Source of the DNA: Pseudoalteromonas undina
GTDB taxonomy: Bacteria > Pseudomonadota > Gammaproteobacteria > Enterobacterales > Alteromonadaceae
Reading direction: 5' to 3'
Length of the DNA stretch: 64,000 bases
Assembly: GCF_000238275.3 (NCBI RefSeq)
Contig: NZ_AHCF03000003.1
Coordinates: forward strand, 496,001-560,000
A program made the position numbers and the translations under genes. The notes under the pieces are model-generated. The model saw only the letters and a program-made list of their open reading frames with translations. It ran no database searches and had not been told where the DNA came from. Positions 24,049 through 33,330 of the stretch are shown here, one piece after another. The first letter of the stretch is position 1. Every line of letters begins with the position of its first letter.

Positions 24049-25308
24049 ATGCGTTTATCAAATAATTTAATGTATCAAAGTCAAATTAATAAAATTTTAG
24101 ATAATCAACAGGGCGTTGCAGGCGCTTTAGAGCGAGCAAACACAGGTCAAAAGTATTTGAGTACCTCTGAAAACCCAGCTGCTATATCGCAAGGGATGTT
24201 GTACACCAATAAAATAGAAACCAATGAGCAGTTAACTAAAAATATAAAGCAGCTAAATGGTCGCTTATCAACCGAAGAAAGCATACTTAAAGGTATGAAC
24301 GACACTATTTTAGAGGCGCAAATGCTAACCATACGAGCGGGCAATGGTTCGTTAGGTCAAAGTGATTTGGCTTCAGTTGCCAGTGAACTAAAAGAATTGC
24401 AAAAATCGCTGCTTAACTTAATGAATAGTCAATCAGAAGGGGGGAAATACCTATTCTCTGGTTATCAAGACGATATTCAAGCCTATACATTTAATAGCAC
24501 TAATGGCAAATACGAATACCAAGGCGATCAAGGCCAGCATGAAGTGACGATCGCAAAAGGGGTTGAGATCAAATCAAGTGATAATGGTTTTAATGTATTT
24601 GAACGAGTTGATGCACGTCTTGATGTGGTGTCGAATGATGGAGCGCCATCAGGCGGCATTACCGCAGGGACTGTTTATGTTGAAAACCAAGGCGAGTTTG
24701 ATCGCTTTCATAAAGATAATTATAACTCAGACCCAGATCCGCTTATTTCTCCAACGATCAATACCTATAACGTTAATGTTATCCCTGGTGCAACGCCTTC
24801 AGCGCCTGATCAGTATGAAATATTACGTGATGGTAATTCTCTTGTACCACCTGTTACTGGTGAAGTAACCGATGAGCCGATTGAGTTTGCAGGCATGGAA
24901 ATTCAACTTGAAGGTGTAGCACCCGGCCAACTTGATTTCACCCTTGAAAAGCCAGGTAAAGAAAATGTGCTTAATACGCTTGAAGATCTGATCACTAGTC
25001 TAAATGACGAACAACTTGATGGAGCGCAAATTAACCAAGCGTTATCGGATGGGTTAATTCAGCTTAAAAATGCCAGTGAGCAAATTGTGTTTACTCAGGC
25101 TGGCCTAGGTGGGCGTATGAACGTGGTGGAGCGTGTGACCGATTCAAACAGTGCTCTAGATATTAATAATCAAGACAACAGAGCGAGCTTAATTGAAATT
25201 GATCCTGCTGCAGCCATTAGTGAACTCGCTAAACAGGAGGCAGGTTTAGACAGATCGATGGCGACTTTTGGTCGCTTGGCTAAACTTTCATTATTCGATT
25301 ATTTATAA
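24049..25308 (+). CDS. flgL: FlgL, hook-associated protein 3
   Basis: The 419-residue flagellin-like protein starts MRLSNNLMYQSQINKILDNQQGVAGALERANTGQKYLSTSENPAA, typical of FlgL, with an ERANTGQK turn in place of the flagellin RLSSG. It contains SEGGKYLFSGYQDD (about 125-140) and ends with GGRMNVVERVTDSN and a final helical segment. It forms the second junction layer between hook and filament. It lies two bases after flgK. The 270 bases behind it hold a hairpin and then the flagellin promoter. Confidence 0.94.
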   Translation: MRLSNNLMYQSQINKILDNQQGVAGALERANTGQKYLSTSENPAAISQGMLYTNKIETNEQLTKNIKQLNGRLSTEESILKGMNDTILEAQMLTIRAGNGSLGQSDLASVASELKELQKSLLNLMNSQSEGGKYLFSGYQDDIQAYTFNSTNGKYEYQGDQGQHEVTIAKGVEIKSSDNGFNVFERVDARLDVVSNDGAPSGGITAGTVYVENQGEFDRFHKDNYNSDPDPLISPTINTYNVNVIPGATPSAPDQYEILRDGNSLVPPVTGEVTDEPIEFAGMEIQLEGVAPGQLDFTLEKPGKENVLNTLEDLITSLNDEQLDGAQINQALSDGLIQLKNASEQIVFTQAGLGGRMNVVERVTDSNSALDINNQDNRASLIEIDPAAAISELAKQEAGLDRSMATFGRLAKLSLFDYL

Positions 25309-25317
25309 ATACCATCC

Positions 25318-25361
25318 AAGGCAGGTTATTACTTAAAGAAAAATAGGTAATAACTTGCCTT
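25318..25361 (+). terminator. Hairpin after flgL
   Basis: A 15-base arm (25318-25332) pairs with 25347-25361 with one G-T pair. There is no clear T run behind it, so it may act with Rho or stabilise the flgJKL transcript end. Confidence 0.5.
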
Positions 25362-25486
25362 AACAAGGCGGCAAAAAACTGTCACCCCTTTTTCTCTTCT
25401 GTCAAAAAAACGCTAGCCCTCAATTTAAAGCCGCAATAAACCCAATTTAGTTGTTATAAAACAGTATTTTAACTTTTTTTTGTTAA

Positions 25487-25504
25487 TTGGCACAACTAAT
25501 GCAT
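25487..25504 (+). promoter_or_regulatory. sigma-54 promoter of flagellin 1
   Basis: TTGGCACAACTAATGCAT has TGGCAC at -24 and TGCAT at -12 with GG (25489-25490) and GC (25501-25502) ten bases apart. The predicted start near 25513 leaves a leader of roughly 67 bases before ATG 25581. No sigma-28 element is visible in the gap. Confidence 0.75.
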
Positions 25505-25580
25505 TTAGCTAGTCATAGAAAGTGTGGTTTTTGCTTAAATATTTTGAACCACATTCTGATTGAAACTAGGAGATGGTAAA

Positions 25581-26981
25581 ATGGCTTTAAGCGTAAATAC
25601 AAATGTTGCATCACTTAATGGGCAACGCAATCTATCTAAATCTAGCATGGCACTTGAAACCTCAATGCAGAGACTATCATCTGGTTTGCGTATTAATAGC
25701 GCAAAAGACGATGCTGCAGGTTTACAAATTGCCAACCGACTAACGTCTCAGGTAAATGGCCTAACGGTTGCTCAGCGTAATGCCAACGATGGTATTTCAA
25801 TGGCGCAAACTGCTGAAGGTGCGATGCAAGAGTCAGCAAACATTCTGCAACGTATGCGTGACTTATCACTGCAATCAGCGAATGGGTCGAACAGTGCAGT
25901 TGACCGTGCATCCCTGCAAAAAGAAGTGGCAGCCCTGCAACAAGAGCTCACTCGAATTGCAGATACTACTAAATTTGGTGGCACCAGCTTACTTGATGGT
26001 ACCTTTGGTACAAAACAATTCCAAGTGGGCGCAAACGCGAATGAAACCATTAATGTAAGCTTACGTAATGTAGCTGCCGATGCCATTGGTTCTAATGAAA
26101 TTGATGGGCCAGGCACTGTATTTGGTGTAGTTGCCGCAGGCAGTATGGCCGCTAACGAAGTTGTCGCTGCTGGTTCACTAAATATTAATGGTACTGATGT
26201 GGCTTTCGGGGCCAATGATGGCGCCGATGGGGTTGCTAATAAGATTAATTCAGCCGCGTCAGGCGTTACAGCCGAGGCTCGCTTAGAGGTAGTTATTGGT
26301 GGAATAACAAACCTTGATAATGCAACAATTAATATTGGTGATGATAACTATGATTTAGGCACATATGGTGGCGAAATGGCTCGTTTAGCTGAAGATATGG
26401 TTGCTGATGGTTATGATGCAGTTTATGACTCTGATGCTGGAACGATTACGCTAAAAGCAACGGGTGTTGATGGTATCGAATCTGTTATGGATGCAGGTAC
26501 TCCAGCTGGTGGATTAACGTTTGACGGAACTGCTGCAGCTACAGCGGCGGCTTCAAAAACGTCAGAAATTAATTTGTCATCACCGAATAAAATTGGTATT
26601 TCAAATGATGGTTCAGCGAATGAGCTAGAGATGTTTAATGGTGCATTGAGTGAGTTATCATCGGTTGAAGCGATAGATATTAGTGGTACAACTAGTGAGG
26701 GGGCTCAATCGGCAATTCAAACAATTGATGCTGCATTGGCACAAATAGATACTCAGCGTGCCGATTTAGGTGCGGTGCAAAACCGTTTTGGCTTTACCAT
26801 TGCCAACCTTGCTAACGTATCTGAAAACGTGTCAGCTTCGCGTAGCCGTATTCAAGATACCGATTACGCGCTTGAAACCGCAACGTTAACTAAAAACCAA
26901 ATCATGCAACAAGCCGGTACTACTATTTTGTCTCAGGCAAACCAGTTACCACAGGCCGCATTAAGTCTTTTAGGTGGCTAA
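25581..26981 (+). CDS. Flagellin 1 (sigma-54-type promoter)
   Basis: ATG 25581 after AGGAGATGGTAA gives [22 protein letters not shown]; an upstream in-frame ATG at 25560 would add an unlikely leader. The 466-residue protein has the flagellin N-terminal D0/D1 segment (1-~165: [38 protein letters not shown]) and C-terminal D1/D0 (~375-466: [46 protein letters not shown]). The centre (~170-370) forms the exposed domains and is nearly the same as in the second flagellin 1.6 kb downstream. Its promoter type matches Vibrio flaA, the flagellin that is FlrC/sigma-54 dependent. Exported by the flagellar gate, with FliS as chaperone. Confidence 0.95.
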   Translation: MALSVNTNVASLNGQRNLSKSSMALETSMQRLSSGLRINSAKDDAAGLQIANRLTSQVNGLTVAQRNANDGISMAQTAEGAMQESANILQRMRDLSLQSANGSNSAVDRASLQKEVAALQQELTRIADTTKFGGTSLLDGTFGTKQFQVGANANETINVSLRNVAADAIGSNEIDGPGTVFGVVAAGSMAANEVVAAGSLNINGTDVAFGANDGADGVANKINSAASGVTAEARLEVVIGGITNLDNATINIGDDNYDLGTYGGEMARLAEDMVADGYDAVYDSDAGTITLKATGVDGIESVMDAGTPAGGLTFDGTAAATAAASKTSEINLSSPNKIGISNDGSANELEMFNGALSELSSVEAIDISGTTSEGAQSAIQTIDAALAQIDTQRADLGAVQNRFGFTIANLANVSENVSASRSRIQDTDYALETATLTKNQIMQQAGTTILSQANQLPQAALSLLGG

Positions 26982-26996
26982 TACCCGCTAACTATA

Positions 26997-27027
26997 AAAG
27001 AGCCAAGCGATATTGCTTGGCTTTTTT
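26997..27027 (+). terminator. Terminator after flagellin 1
   Basis: AGCCAAGC (27001-27008) and GCTTGGCT (27015-27022) form a stem with loop GATATT, preceded by A and followed by six T. Confidence 0.88.
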
Positions 27028-27078
27028 GTTTGTATTTCAATCAACTAAAAGTTTTTATTATTTTTTTTAAAAAAAAGC

Positions 27079-27105
27079 TAAAGGTAATTTTATAACGGCC
27101 GTTAA
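27079..27105 (+). promoter_or_regulatory. sigma-28 (FliA) promoter of flagellin 2
   Basis: TAAAGGTA (27079-27086), an 11-base spacer and GCCGTTAA (27098-27105) match TAAAGTTT-N11-GCCGATAA with only one mismatch in the -10. It lies about 94 bases before the gene start. Confidence 0.78.
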
Positions 27106-27198
27106 CTTAATTAGAACGGAGCTTGAACAGATTTTTATTGTGATGGCTCTTGGTTAAAATCAATTAGTTACATTACGAAAGTAATCAGGAGTTATAAC

Positions 27199-28599
27199 AT
27201 GGCTTTATCAGTAAATACTAACGTTGCATCACTAAATGCACAAAGAAACTTATCAAAATCAAGCGATGCGTTAGGTACATCAATGCAACGCCTTTCATCT
27301 GGTATGAAAATCAATAGCGCGAAAGATGATGCGGCAGGTCTACAAATTGCTAACCGTCTTTCTTCACAAATTAATGGTTTAGGTGTTGCACAGCGTAACG
27401 CTAACGATGGTATCTCAATGTCGCAAACTGCTGAGGGTGCGATGCAAGAGTCGTCAAACATCTTACAACGTATGCGTGATCTATCTCTACAATCAGCAAA
27501 TGGTTCAAACGATGCTAACGCTCGTGCGGCACTACAAAAAGAAGTTGGCGCATTACAGCAAGAGCTTACTCGTATCGCCGAAACAACTAAATTTGGTGGT
27601 ACAAGCTTACTAGATGGTTCGTTCGGTACTAAACAATTCCAAGTAGGTTCAAACGCTAACGAAACAATTAACGTAACTTTGCGTGATGTATCAGCAGATG
27701 CGCTTGGTGCAAATGAAATTGATGGTGCTGGTTCTGTATTTGGCGCAGTAGCTGCAGCTGGTGACATGGCTACAAATGAAGCTATAACAGCAGGCACACT
27801 AAATATTAATGGTGTCGATGTTACTCTTGGGGCTAATGATGGTGCTGATGGTGCTGCAGCAAAAATAAATGCTGCTGCTACAGGCGTAGTTGCTGAAGCT
27901 CGCTTAGAAGTAACTATTGCTGGTATCACTAATACAGATAACGCAACAATCAATGTTGGCGATGACAACTATGATTTAGGTACCTACGGTGGTGATATGG
28001 CTCGCTTAGCTGAGGATATGGTTGCCGATGGGTATGATGCAGTTTACGATTCTGATGCTGGTGAAATTACACTTAAAGCAACAGGTGTGGATGGTATTGA
28101 ATCTGTTATGGATGCAGGTACTCCAGCTGGTGGTTTAACATTTGATGGAGTAACTGCATCTACAGCAACGGCTTCAAAAACATCAGAAATAAACTTATCA
28201 TCACCGAACAAAATTGGTATTTCTAATGATGGAACTGCCGATGAAACTGAATTATTTAGTGCTTCTACAAGCTCTTTGACATCAGTTGAAACTATTGATA
28301 TTTCTGGGGCAACAAGTCAAGGTGCACAAGATGCAATTCAAACAATTGATGCGGCGCTTGCGCAAATTGATGCACAACGAGCAGACTTAGGTGCGGTTCA
28401 AAACCGTTTTGGCTTCACTATTGCTAACCTTTCAAACGTATCAGAAAACGTGTCGGCTTCTAAAAGTCGTATCGAAGATACAGATTATGCTGCAGAAACA
28501 GCTAAACTAACTAAGAACCAGATTATGCAACAGGCTGGTACAACAATCTTAGCTCAGTCTAACCAGTTACCACAGGCAGCACTTAGCTTATTAGGTTAA
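27199..28599 (+). CDS. Flagellin 2 (sigma-28-type promoter)
   Basis: The 466-residue protein is the same length as flagellin 1 and aligns without visible gaps. Its ends are the conserved D0/D1 parts ([49 protein letters not shown]). The exposed middle contains [27 protein letters not shown] and [20 protein letters not shown], almost identical to flagellin 1, which is unusual because this region normally diverges fastest. A CAGGAGTTATAAC ribosome site precedes ATG 27199. The FliA-type promoter suggests expression after FlgM export, hence distal in the filament if the two are ordered. A hairpin terminator follows. Confidence 0.95.
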   Translation: MALSVNTNVASLNAQRNLSKSSDALGTSMQRLSSGMKINSAKDDAAGLQIANRLSSQINGLGVAQRNANDGISMSQTAEGAMQESSNILQRMRDLSLQSANGSNDANARAALQKEVGALQQELTRIAETTKFGGTSLLDGSFGTKQFQVGSNANETINVTLRDVSADALGANEIDGAGSVFGAVAAAGDMATNEAITAGTLNINGVDVTLGANDGADGAAAKINAAATGVVAEARLEVTIAGITNTDNATINVGDDNYDLGTYGGDMARLAEDMVADGYDAVYDSDAGEITLKATGVDGIESVMDAGTPAGGLTFDGVTASTATASKTSEINLSSPNKIGISNDGTADETELFSASTSSLTSVETIDISGATSQGAQDAIQTIDAALAQIDAQRADLGAVQNRFGFTIANLSNVSENVSASKSRIEDTDYAAETAKLTKNQIMQQAGTTILAQSNQLPQAALSLLG

Positions 28600-28628
28600 T
28601 TTAACAATAAGCTCTATACTTAACTACT

Positions 28629-28655
28629 AAGGAAGGGGCAACCCTTCCTTTCTTG
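28629..28655 (+). terminator. Terminator after flagellin 2
   Basis: AAGGAAGGG (28629-28637) and CCCTTCCTT (28642-28650) form a perfect 9-bp stem with loop GCAA, followed by TCTTG. Some read-through into flaG is likely, since I see no clear promoter for flaG. Confidence 0.7.
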
Positions 28656-28698
28656 TATAGGTATAAAGCTTTATATCGCTTTATAGTAGGAGCGAATT

Positions 28699-29085
28699 AT
28701 GGAAACGCAAAGTTTAAATCTAAATATCAGCTCAGCGCAAAAAGGTGAGGTTACCTCAAGTTACCAAACCCCATCACAAGTTAAGCAAAATGCTGATGAA
28801 CAAAATAATACACCCATCACCACCACTGCAAGTAATAGTGAAGTTTCTGAAACAGAGTTATCACCTGAAAAACTAGAGAAGGTGGTACAGCAATTGCAGG
28901 ACTTTATGGGCGAAATGAACCGTAGTCTACAGTTTAAAGTGGATGAGGATTCTGGCCGTAATGTTATTAAGGTGATTGATAAAGAAAGTGGTGATTTAGT
29001 TAAGCAGTATCCTTCTGAAGAAGTGTTAGGAATTGTTGCTAAATTAGCGGAAGCCACTGGCGTGTTAGTTGATTTTAAAGTTTAG
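28699..29085 (+). CDS. flaG: FlaG family protein
   Basis: The 128-residue protein has a polar, low-complexity N-terminal half (about 1-55) and the FlaG domain at the C-terminus (about 60-128): LEKVVQQLQDFMGEMNRSLQFKVDEDSGRNVIKVIDKESGDLVKQYPSEEVLGIVAKL, the family core. FlaG influences filament length in polar flagella and is encoded between flagellin and fliD in Vibrio, Pseudomonas and Shewanella, the order seen here. GTAGGAGCG precedes ATG 28699; fliD follows after 27 bases. Confidence 0.92.
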   Translation: METQSLNLNISSAQKGEVTSSYQTPSQVKQNADEQNNTPITTTASNSEVSETELSPEKLEKVVQQLQDFMGEMNRSLQFKVDEDSGRNVIKVIDKESGDLVKQYPSEEVLGIVAKLAEATGVLVDFKV

Positions 29086-29112
29086 TTTGAGCAATTTAAG
29101 AGGGTAAGTATT

Positions 29113-30537
29113 ATGGCTATTTCATTTACAGGTATAGGTTCAGGGCTTCAAGTTAATGAAATTGTAACTGCTTTAGTGAATGCTGAAAAAAGCCCTTACC
29201 AAGCTCGAGTAACTAAACAGCAAGCAAACTTTACTACCGATATATCTGCAGTAGGTACCCTAAAAGCCTCTTTGGAAGAGCTTAATGGTTCACTAGAATC
29301 ATTGGGTGACATCGAAAACTTTCAAAAGCGCACTATCAGTGGCAGTGACGACTTTGTTTCTTTAAGCTCTGAAAAAAACGCGCAAACCAATAATTACTCG
29401 ATTAAAGTTAATAGTTTGGCTGAGAACCATAAGCTAACATCAAATGCTATAGCTGGCGATGAAGCGGTGGGAGAGGGTAAGCTCACGATTAGTTCTGGCT
29501 CTAACAGTTTTGACATAAATGTGTCAGACACAGCAAAGCTGGCTGATATACGTGACGCGATTAATGACTCTGCTGACAATGATTCAGTTAATGCTACTAT
29601 TATTACCGATGATACGGGGCAGCGATTAGTGTTATCAAGTAAAGAAACCGGCGCAGAAAACGCAATAAAAATTGTAGTTGATGATGTCGGTGATGGTGGT
29701 AATACAGACTTGTCTGGCTTGTCTCGTCTTGCGTATGATAGTGATACAACATCAACAACGTATGCTGAAAACTTAAACGAAGTAACAGCAGCGACGGATG
29801 CTTCAATTACGATTGACGGAACGCTTGTGGCCTCAAGCAGTACCAATGAGTTTAAAGATGTTATTGAAGGCGTTACCATTAATGCTAAAAAAACTCACAA
29901 TGCAGACGATGATTTAAGTAAAGCAACTATCACTGAAAATAATAATAATGTTGCTGCTGGATTAAAGTCGTTTGTAGAGAAGTTTAATGCATTTATTGAT
30001 TTATCAAATCAGCTCGGTCGCTCTAGCGCTGAAGAGGGCGTTGGTGCACTTGCGGGTGATTCATTACTTAGAGGCTCTGTAAACCAAGTACGCTCGATGT
30101 TAACATCTGAATTTAGCACGGGTAATGGTAATACCGACTTTTTAGCTAACTTTGGTATTAGAACTGAGCGCTCAGGTAAGTTAAGTATTGATTCTGACGC
30201 TCTTAAAGCTGCCGTAGAAAGTGATCCACAAGCTATCCAAACGTTTTTTGTTGGCGAAAATGACGGTGATGGTTTTGTTGGCCAGTTAGATACTGTTATT
30301 AAAGGTTATACGGCCTCTGATGGTATTATTAGTTCACGTATTGAAGGGCGTGAAACACAACTCGATAAGCTACAAGATGAAGTTGATGCATTTAATAGCC
30401 GAATGAAAAAGTATGAAGAGCGACTATATAGCCAATACAATGCCATGGATATATTAGTTGCTAACCTAAACTCGACAGGAAGTTACTTGCAGCAACAATT
30501 AGCTAACCTACCGGGTGTGGCTAAAAAGTCTAGCTAA
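29113..30537 (+). CDS. fliD: FliD, filament cap protein
   Basis: This 474-residue protein has the FliD N-terminal domain (AISFTGIGSGLQVNEIVTALVNAEKSPYQARVTKQQANFTTDISAVGTLKASLEEL, about 2-57) and C-terminal domain with FGIRTERSGKLSIDSDALKAAVESDPQAIQTFFVG and a terminal MKKYEERLYSQYNAMDILVANLNSTGSYLQQQLANLP coiled coil. It forms the cap under which flagellin folds and adds. It follows flaG; a terminator follows its stop, and the genes beyond are on the opposite strand. Confidence 0.94.
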   Translation: MAISFTGIGSGLQVNEIVTALVNAEKSPYQARVTKQQANFTTDISAVGTLKASLEELNGSLESLGDIENFQKRTISGSDDFVSLSSEKNAQTNNYSIKVNSLAENHKLTSNAIAGDEAVGEGKLTISSGSNSFDINVSDTAKLADIRDAINDSADNDSVNATIITDDTGQRLVLSSKETGAENAIKIVVDDVGDGGNTDLSGLSRLAYDSDTTSTTYAENLNEVTAATDASITIDGTLVASSSTNEFKDVIEGVTINAKKTHNADDDLSKATITENNNNVAAGLKSFVEKFNAFIDLSNQLGRSSAEEGVGALAGDSLLRGSVNQVRSMLTSEFSTGNGNTDFLANFGIRTERSGKLSIDSDALKAAVESDPQAIQTFFVGENDGDGFVGQLDTVIKGYTASDGIISSRIEGRETQLDKLQDEVDAFNSRMKKYEERLYSQYNAMDILVANLNSTGSYLQQQLANLPGVAKKSS

Positions 30538-30556
30538 ATAGCATTGTTTAGTAAAT

Positions 30557-30587
30557 AAAGCCTGGCTTGTTAGTCAGGTTTTTTTAT
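30557..30587 (+). terminator. Terminator after fliD
   Basis: AAAGCCTGGCT (30557-30567) pairs with AGTCAGGTTTT (30572-30582) through two G-T pairs around loop TGTT, followed by a T run. Confidence 0.75.
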
Positions 30588-30650
30588 ACCTGTTCGCTTA
30601 TTGGTAATTAACAACGCTTGGTTTATAGTGAACTTTTAGGCTATAAAAAT

Positions 30651-30680
30651 ACAGAGTGATAAATCAATTAATCACTCTGT
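30651..30680 (-). terminator. Terminator after the FliT-like gene
   Basis: ACAGAGTGAT (30651-30660) and ATCACTCTGT (30671-30680) form a 10-bp stem with a 10-base loop. Read on the minus strand it runs into ATTTTTATAG, and it lies 43 bases after the gene's stop. Confidence 0.65.
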
Positions 30681-30723
30681 AAAGGGGAATAAAATAGGGG
30701 GTTAGCTAGGGCAAGAAGTGTTT

Positions 30724-31047
30724 TTAAATATTAGATTTATACTTATTTACAGCTTTTTTATTTTTTTGATTACCAACTATTTTAACCGCTAATAGTTGCT
30801 TTTGATTATCTATTTTAACAGATAGCTGTTCTATTAGGTTGATTAAAAACTCAAGTTCAGTAGCTGAATAATGAGTTTTTTCTCTAGAAAGTGAGCTACT
30901 TATGTGAATATCAAGCTTATTATGAATATTCAGCGCTTGCTCAATATCCCAATCCTCTGAGTCATTAACCAAATTCACTAGCTCATTGCAATATGCTCGA
31001 GTCTCACTATCTTTAACTTGTGAGCTTGTAACCCGATTTAAAGACAT
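30724..31047 (-). CDS. FliT-like (FlaI-position) flagellar chaperone candidate
   Basis: The 107-residue protein is helical and polar with no strong motif: CNELVNLVNDSEDWDIEQALNIHNKLDIHISSS and TELEFLINLIEQLSVKIDNQKQLLAVKI, ending in a Lys-rich tail. Its start overlaps the fliS stop by one base (TAATG), so it is coupled to fliS. In Vibrio a small protein (FlaI) and in enterics FliT are encoded beside fliS/fliD and act as export chaperones. The size, helical content and position fit, but sequence alone does not prove it. It is transcribed opposite to fliD and terminated by its own hairpin. Confidence 0.6.
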   Translation of the reverse strand: MSLNRVTSSQVKDSETRAYCNELVNLVNDSEDWDIEQALNIHNKLDIHISSSLSREKTHYSATELEFLINLIEQLSVKIDNQKQLLAVKIVGNQKNKKAVNKYKSNI

Positions 31048-31442
31048 TATAGTTGTGGTTCTCTTTGTTCAAATGGAATTGCTTCCCAACCTGATTTTAT
31101 TTCCTTGATCAAGGTAATTACTTCATCAATTTTTTCTATATCGTTCTCAAGGTTCGCGGTTAATAAGCTGCGCTGACAGTAATCGTATAAAGAGTCTAAG
31201 TTAGTTGATACTTCATTATTATGTTCAAAATTTAACACTTGCTGCAACGCACCAAGTAGCACAATACAATCAGAGATTGCGTTGCCTTTTTTTTCTAACT
31301 CTTTACGTTCAATAAATCCTTTTGCAGCAGAGAGCTTGCCAACAATATTTACAAACACGAGTTTAACTTGGTCGTAGGGAGTCATCTCTTTAACGCTGCT
31401 AACTGTTATTTGACGGTATTTATTGATTGATGCATGAGCCAT
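31047..31442 (-). CDS. fliS: FliS, flagellin export chaperone
   Basis: The 131-residue protein matches FliS in length and pattern: INKYRQITVSSVKEMTPYDQVKLVFVNIVGKLSAAKGFIERK, SDCIVLLGALQQVLNFEHNNEVSTNLDSLYDYCQRSLLTANLENDIEKIDEVITLIKEIKSGWEAI. It binds flagellin C-termini in the cytosol. GAGGAATTACCC precedes ATG 31442. A near-perfect FliA promoter on the same strand lies at 31517-31543. Orientation is opposite to flaG-fliD, unlike the usual flaG-fliD-fliS direction. Confidence 0.93.
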   Translation of the reverse strand: MAHASINKYRQITVSSVKEMTPYDQVKLVFVNIVGKLSAAKGFIERKELEKKGNAISDCIVLLGALQQVLNFEHNNEVSTNLDSLYDYCQRSLLTANLENDIEKIDEVITLIKEIKSGWEAIPFEQREPQL

Positions 31443-31516
31443 GGGTAATTCCTCAAATTTTAATTACTGTGTAGAACTTTAAGCAAGTTTAGTTCCAACA
31501 TAAGTTTGACTATTAC

Positions 31517-31543
31517 TTATCGGCAAAAACAGTCACACCTTTA
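31517..31543 (-). promoter_or_regulatory. sigma-28 (FliA) promoter of fliS
   Basis: On the minus strand TAAAGGTG (31543-31536), 11 bases and a perfect GCCGATAA (31524-31517) fit the FliA consensus. It gives fliS and the FliT-like gene a late-class promoter of their own, with a leader of about 70 bases. Confidence 0.85.
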
Positions 31544-31736
31544 AGTAATAATAGCACTTTTTATGAGTTTCTTCTGTGTAGAGTCGCATCATCATCAGTG
31601 GCAAAACGTGTTAGATAATTCATCCTAAGTAGGTATGCTGTTATAAATAGTTAAAGAGTTATTAGTTATAAAGTATTGGCTTTTTAGGCTGGGTGTCTGT
31701 TTTTTGGCGTTAATGTCAAAAAATCGCCGCTATTAC

Positions 31737-31764
31737 TTGCATCCAAATCCAACTGGCTTACAAT
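31737..31764 (+). promoter_or_regulatory. Possible sigma-70 promoter of flrA
   Basis: TTGCAT (31737-31742) and TACAAT (31759-31764) are 16 bases apart, with 4 and 5 of 6 consensus bases, about 40 bases before the flrA start. A housekeeping promoter is expected for the top regulator; no sigma-54 element is visible here. Confidence 0.4.
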
Positions 31765-31807
31765 TTGATTAATAAAACAAATTAGTGAAATAAATGGCTC
31801 GCTAAAA

Positions 31808-33244
31808 ATGATCTTAATTTTAGATAATAATAATAATCGCTCTATTGGATTATATGCATCGCTTACTTTTATTGGTGAGGCGGTACAGTTGCAAACAGAA
31901 GCTGACTTTGAGCAGGCATGTAGTCACTATCAAAATAAAGAATGTATTGTGGTGCTAGGGGCGCTGCAATCTTTAGATCATGAAAGCTTAATTAAACGCT
32001 ATCCAACATTTCCTTTTTTACTGATTGGTGAAACACTCAAACCGCTACTGAGTCTTGCCAATGTTGTTGGACTAATTTGTGAGCCATTTACTCATGAAGT
32101 TACCACTCAGTTACTACATGATTGTCAGCAATATCAGCGTATGCTGCCTCATGAGCATCAACACAATAAAGAAAAAAGCACCTTTGATGGCCTTGTAGGT
32201 GAAACCAAAGCCGTAAAAGATTTACGCTTTTTAATTACTCAAGTTGCTAAAACTGATGCCAACGTGCTTATTTTAGGTGAGTCGGGCACGGGTAAAGAAG
32301 TGGTTGCTCGTAATGTGCATCTGCTCTCTAAGCGTAACAAAGGTCCATTTGTACCAGTAAACTGTGGGGCAATTCCTGCAGAGTTACTAGAAAGTGAACT
32401 ATTTGGCCATGAAAAAGGTGCATTTACCGGGGCTATTTCAGCACGTAAAGGCCGGTTTGAATTGGCGCAAGGTGGCACGCTATTTTTAGATGAAATAGGG
32501 GATATGCCGCTGCAAATGCAGGTTAAGTTACTGCGAGTACTACAAGAGCGTAGCTATGAGCGCGTTGGCGGTACTAAAGCGATTCAAGCCGATGTACGTG
32601 TTATTGCTGCAACCCACCGCGACCTTGAAAGCATGATTGAAAAAGGCTCATTCCGAGAAGATTTATATTATCGCTTAAATGTTTTTCCTATTGAGAGTCC
32701 ATCACTTGCTCAACGTGCAGAAGACATCCCTTTGCTACTTAAAGAGCTAATGCGCCGTGTAAATGAACAAAGCGGTACTACGGCTAAGTTTACAGAGCGT
32801 GCTATTGATAGTTTAAAAGAGCATTCTTGGCCGGGTAATATTCGTGAGCTTGCGAACCTAGTTGAGCGTATGGTTATTATGTTCCCTGACAAGGTGGTGG
32901 ATGTTCCTGACTTACCTAACAAATACCGCTACATTGAAGTTGAAGCCTATGAGCCACAGTATCCAGAAGAACTGATGGAGCGTGATGCGTTTAATGATAT
33001 TTTTAGCGGCGGATTTAGTGAAGACGAAATAGACCTTGAAGATGATTTTGCTCAAGCGGCACCGGGTTTATTGCCCGATGAAGGTATTGAGCTTAAGGAG
33101 TACTTAGCTGAGCTTGAAATTAACTTAATCACCCAGGCATTAGAGCGCTTTGATTACGTTGTTGCCCGTGCTGCTGAAGTGCTAGGCGTAAGGCGAACCA
33201 CACTGGTCGAAAAAATGAAAAAATATAACTTGTCTAGGGATTAA
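31808..33244 (+). CDS. flrA: FlrA (FleQ-type), master sigma-54 activator of flagellar genes
   Basis: This 478-residue enhancer-binding protein has an N-terminal receiver-like domain (1-~115) in which the usual phosphoacceptor and acidic residues are not evident, a sigma-54 AAA+ domain (~127-365) with Walker A GESGTGKE (157-164), GAFTGA (204-209, contact to sigma-54), Walker B TLFLDEI (224-230) and the SWPGNIREL motif, and a Fis-type helix-turn-helix at the C-terminus (~445-475, [19 protein letters not shown]). FlrA/FleQ stands at the top of the polar flagellar cascade and responds to cyclic di-GMP and FlhG. flrB and flrC follow, with tag intervening on the other strand. Confidence 0.95.
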   Translation: MILILDNNNNRSIGLYASLTFIGEAVQLQTEADFEQACSHYQNKECIVVLGALQSLDHESLIKRYPTFPFLLIGETLKPLLSLANVVGLICEPFTHEVTTQLLHDCQQYQRMLPHEHQHNKEKSTFDGLVGETKAVKDLRFLITQVAKTDANVLILGESGTGKEVVARNVHLLSKRNKGPFVPVNCGAIPAELLESELFGHEKGAFTGAISARKGRFELAQGGTLFLDEIGDMPLQMQVKLLRVLQERSYERVGGTKAIQADVRVIAATHRDLESMIEKGSFREDLYYRLNVFPIESPSLAQRAEDIPLLLKELMRRVNEQSGTTAKFTERAIDSLKEHSWPGNIRELANLVERMVIMFPDKVVDVPDLPNKYRYIEVEAYEPQYPEELMERDAFNDIFSGGFSEDEIDLEDDFAQAAPGLLPDEGIELKEYLAELEINLITQALERFDYVVARAAEVLGVRRTTLVEKMKKYNLSRD

Positions 33245-33330
33245 GAGCAAAGTGCAGGTGTTATATTTTAGGTTTTAGGTTAGAAAAGCTAAACACTACG
33301 CTTAATGCAAACTCGGCGCTATAATTGTCA

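Larger units (their letters stand above)
31443..31807. other. 365-base divergent control region of fliS and flrA
   Basis: The gap between divergent fliS and flrA holds the minus-strand sigma-28 promoter of fliS (31517-31543), a sigma-70-like element for flrA (31737-31764) and a three-codon mini-frame just before the flrA start (31794-31805). No other gene is visible. Confidence 0.7.

Noticed and set aside
27192-27968. 258-codon open frame antisense to flagellin 2 (and a similar one at 25772-26215 antisense to flagellin 1)
   Set aside because: Long Ala/Ser-rich antisense frames arise from the codon bias of flagellin genes. They have no ribosome site and no family resemblance.
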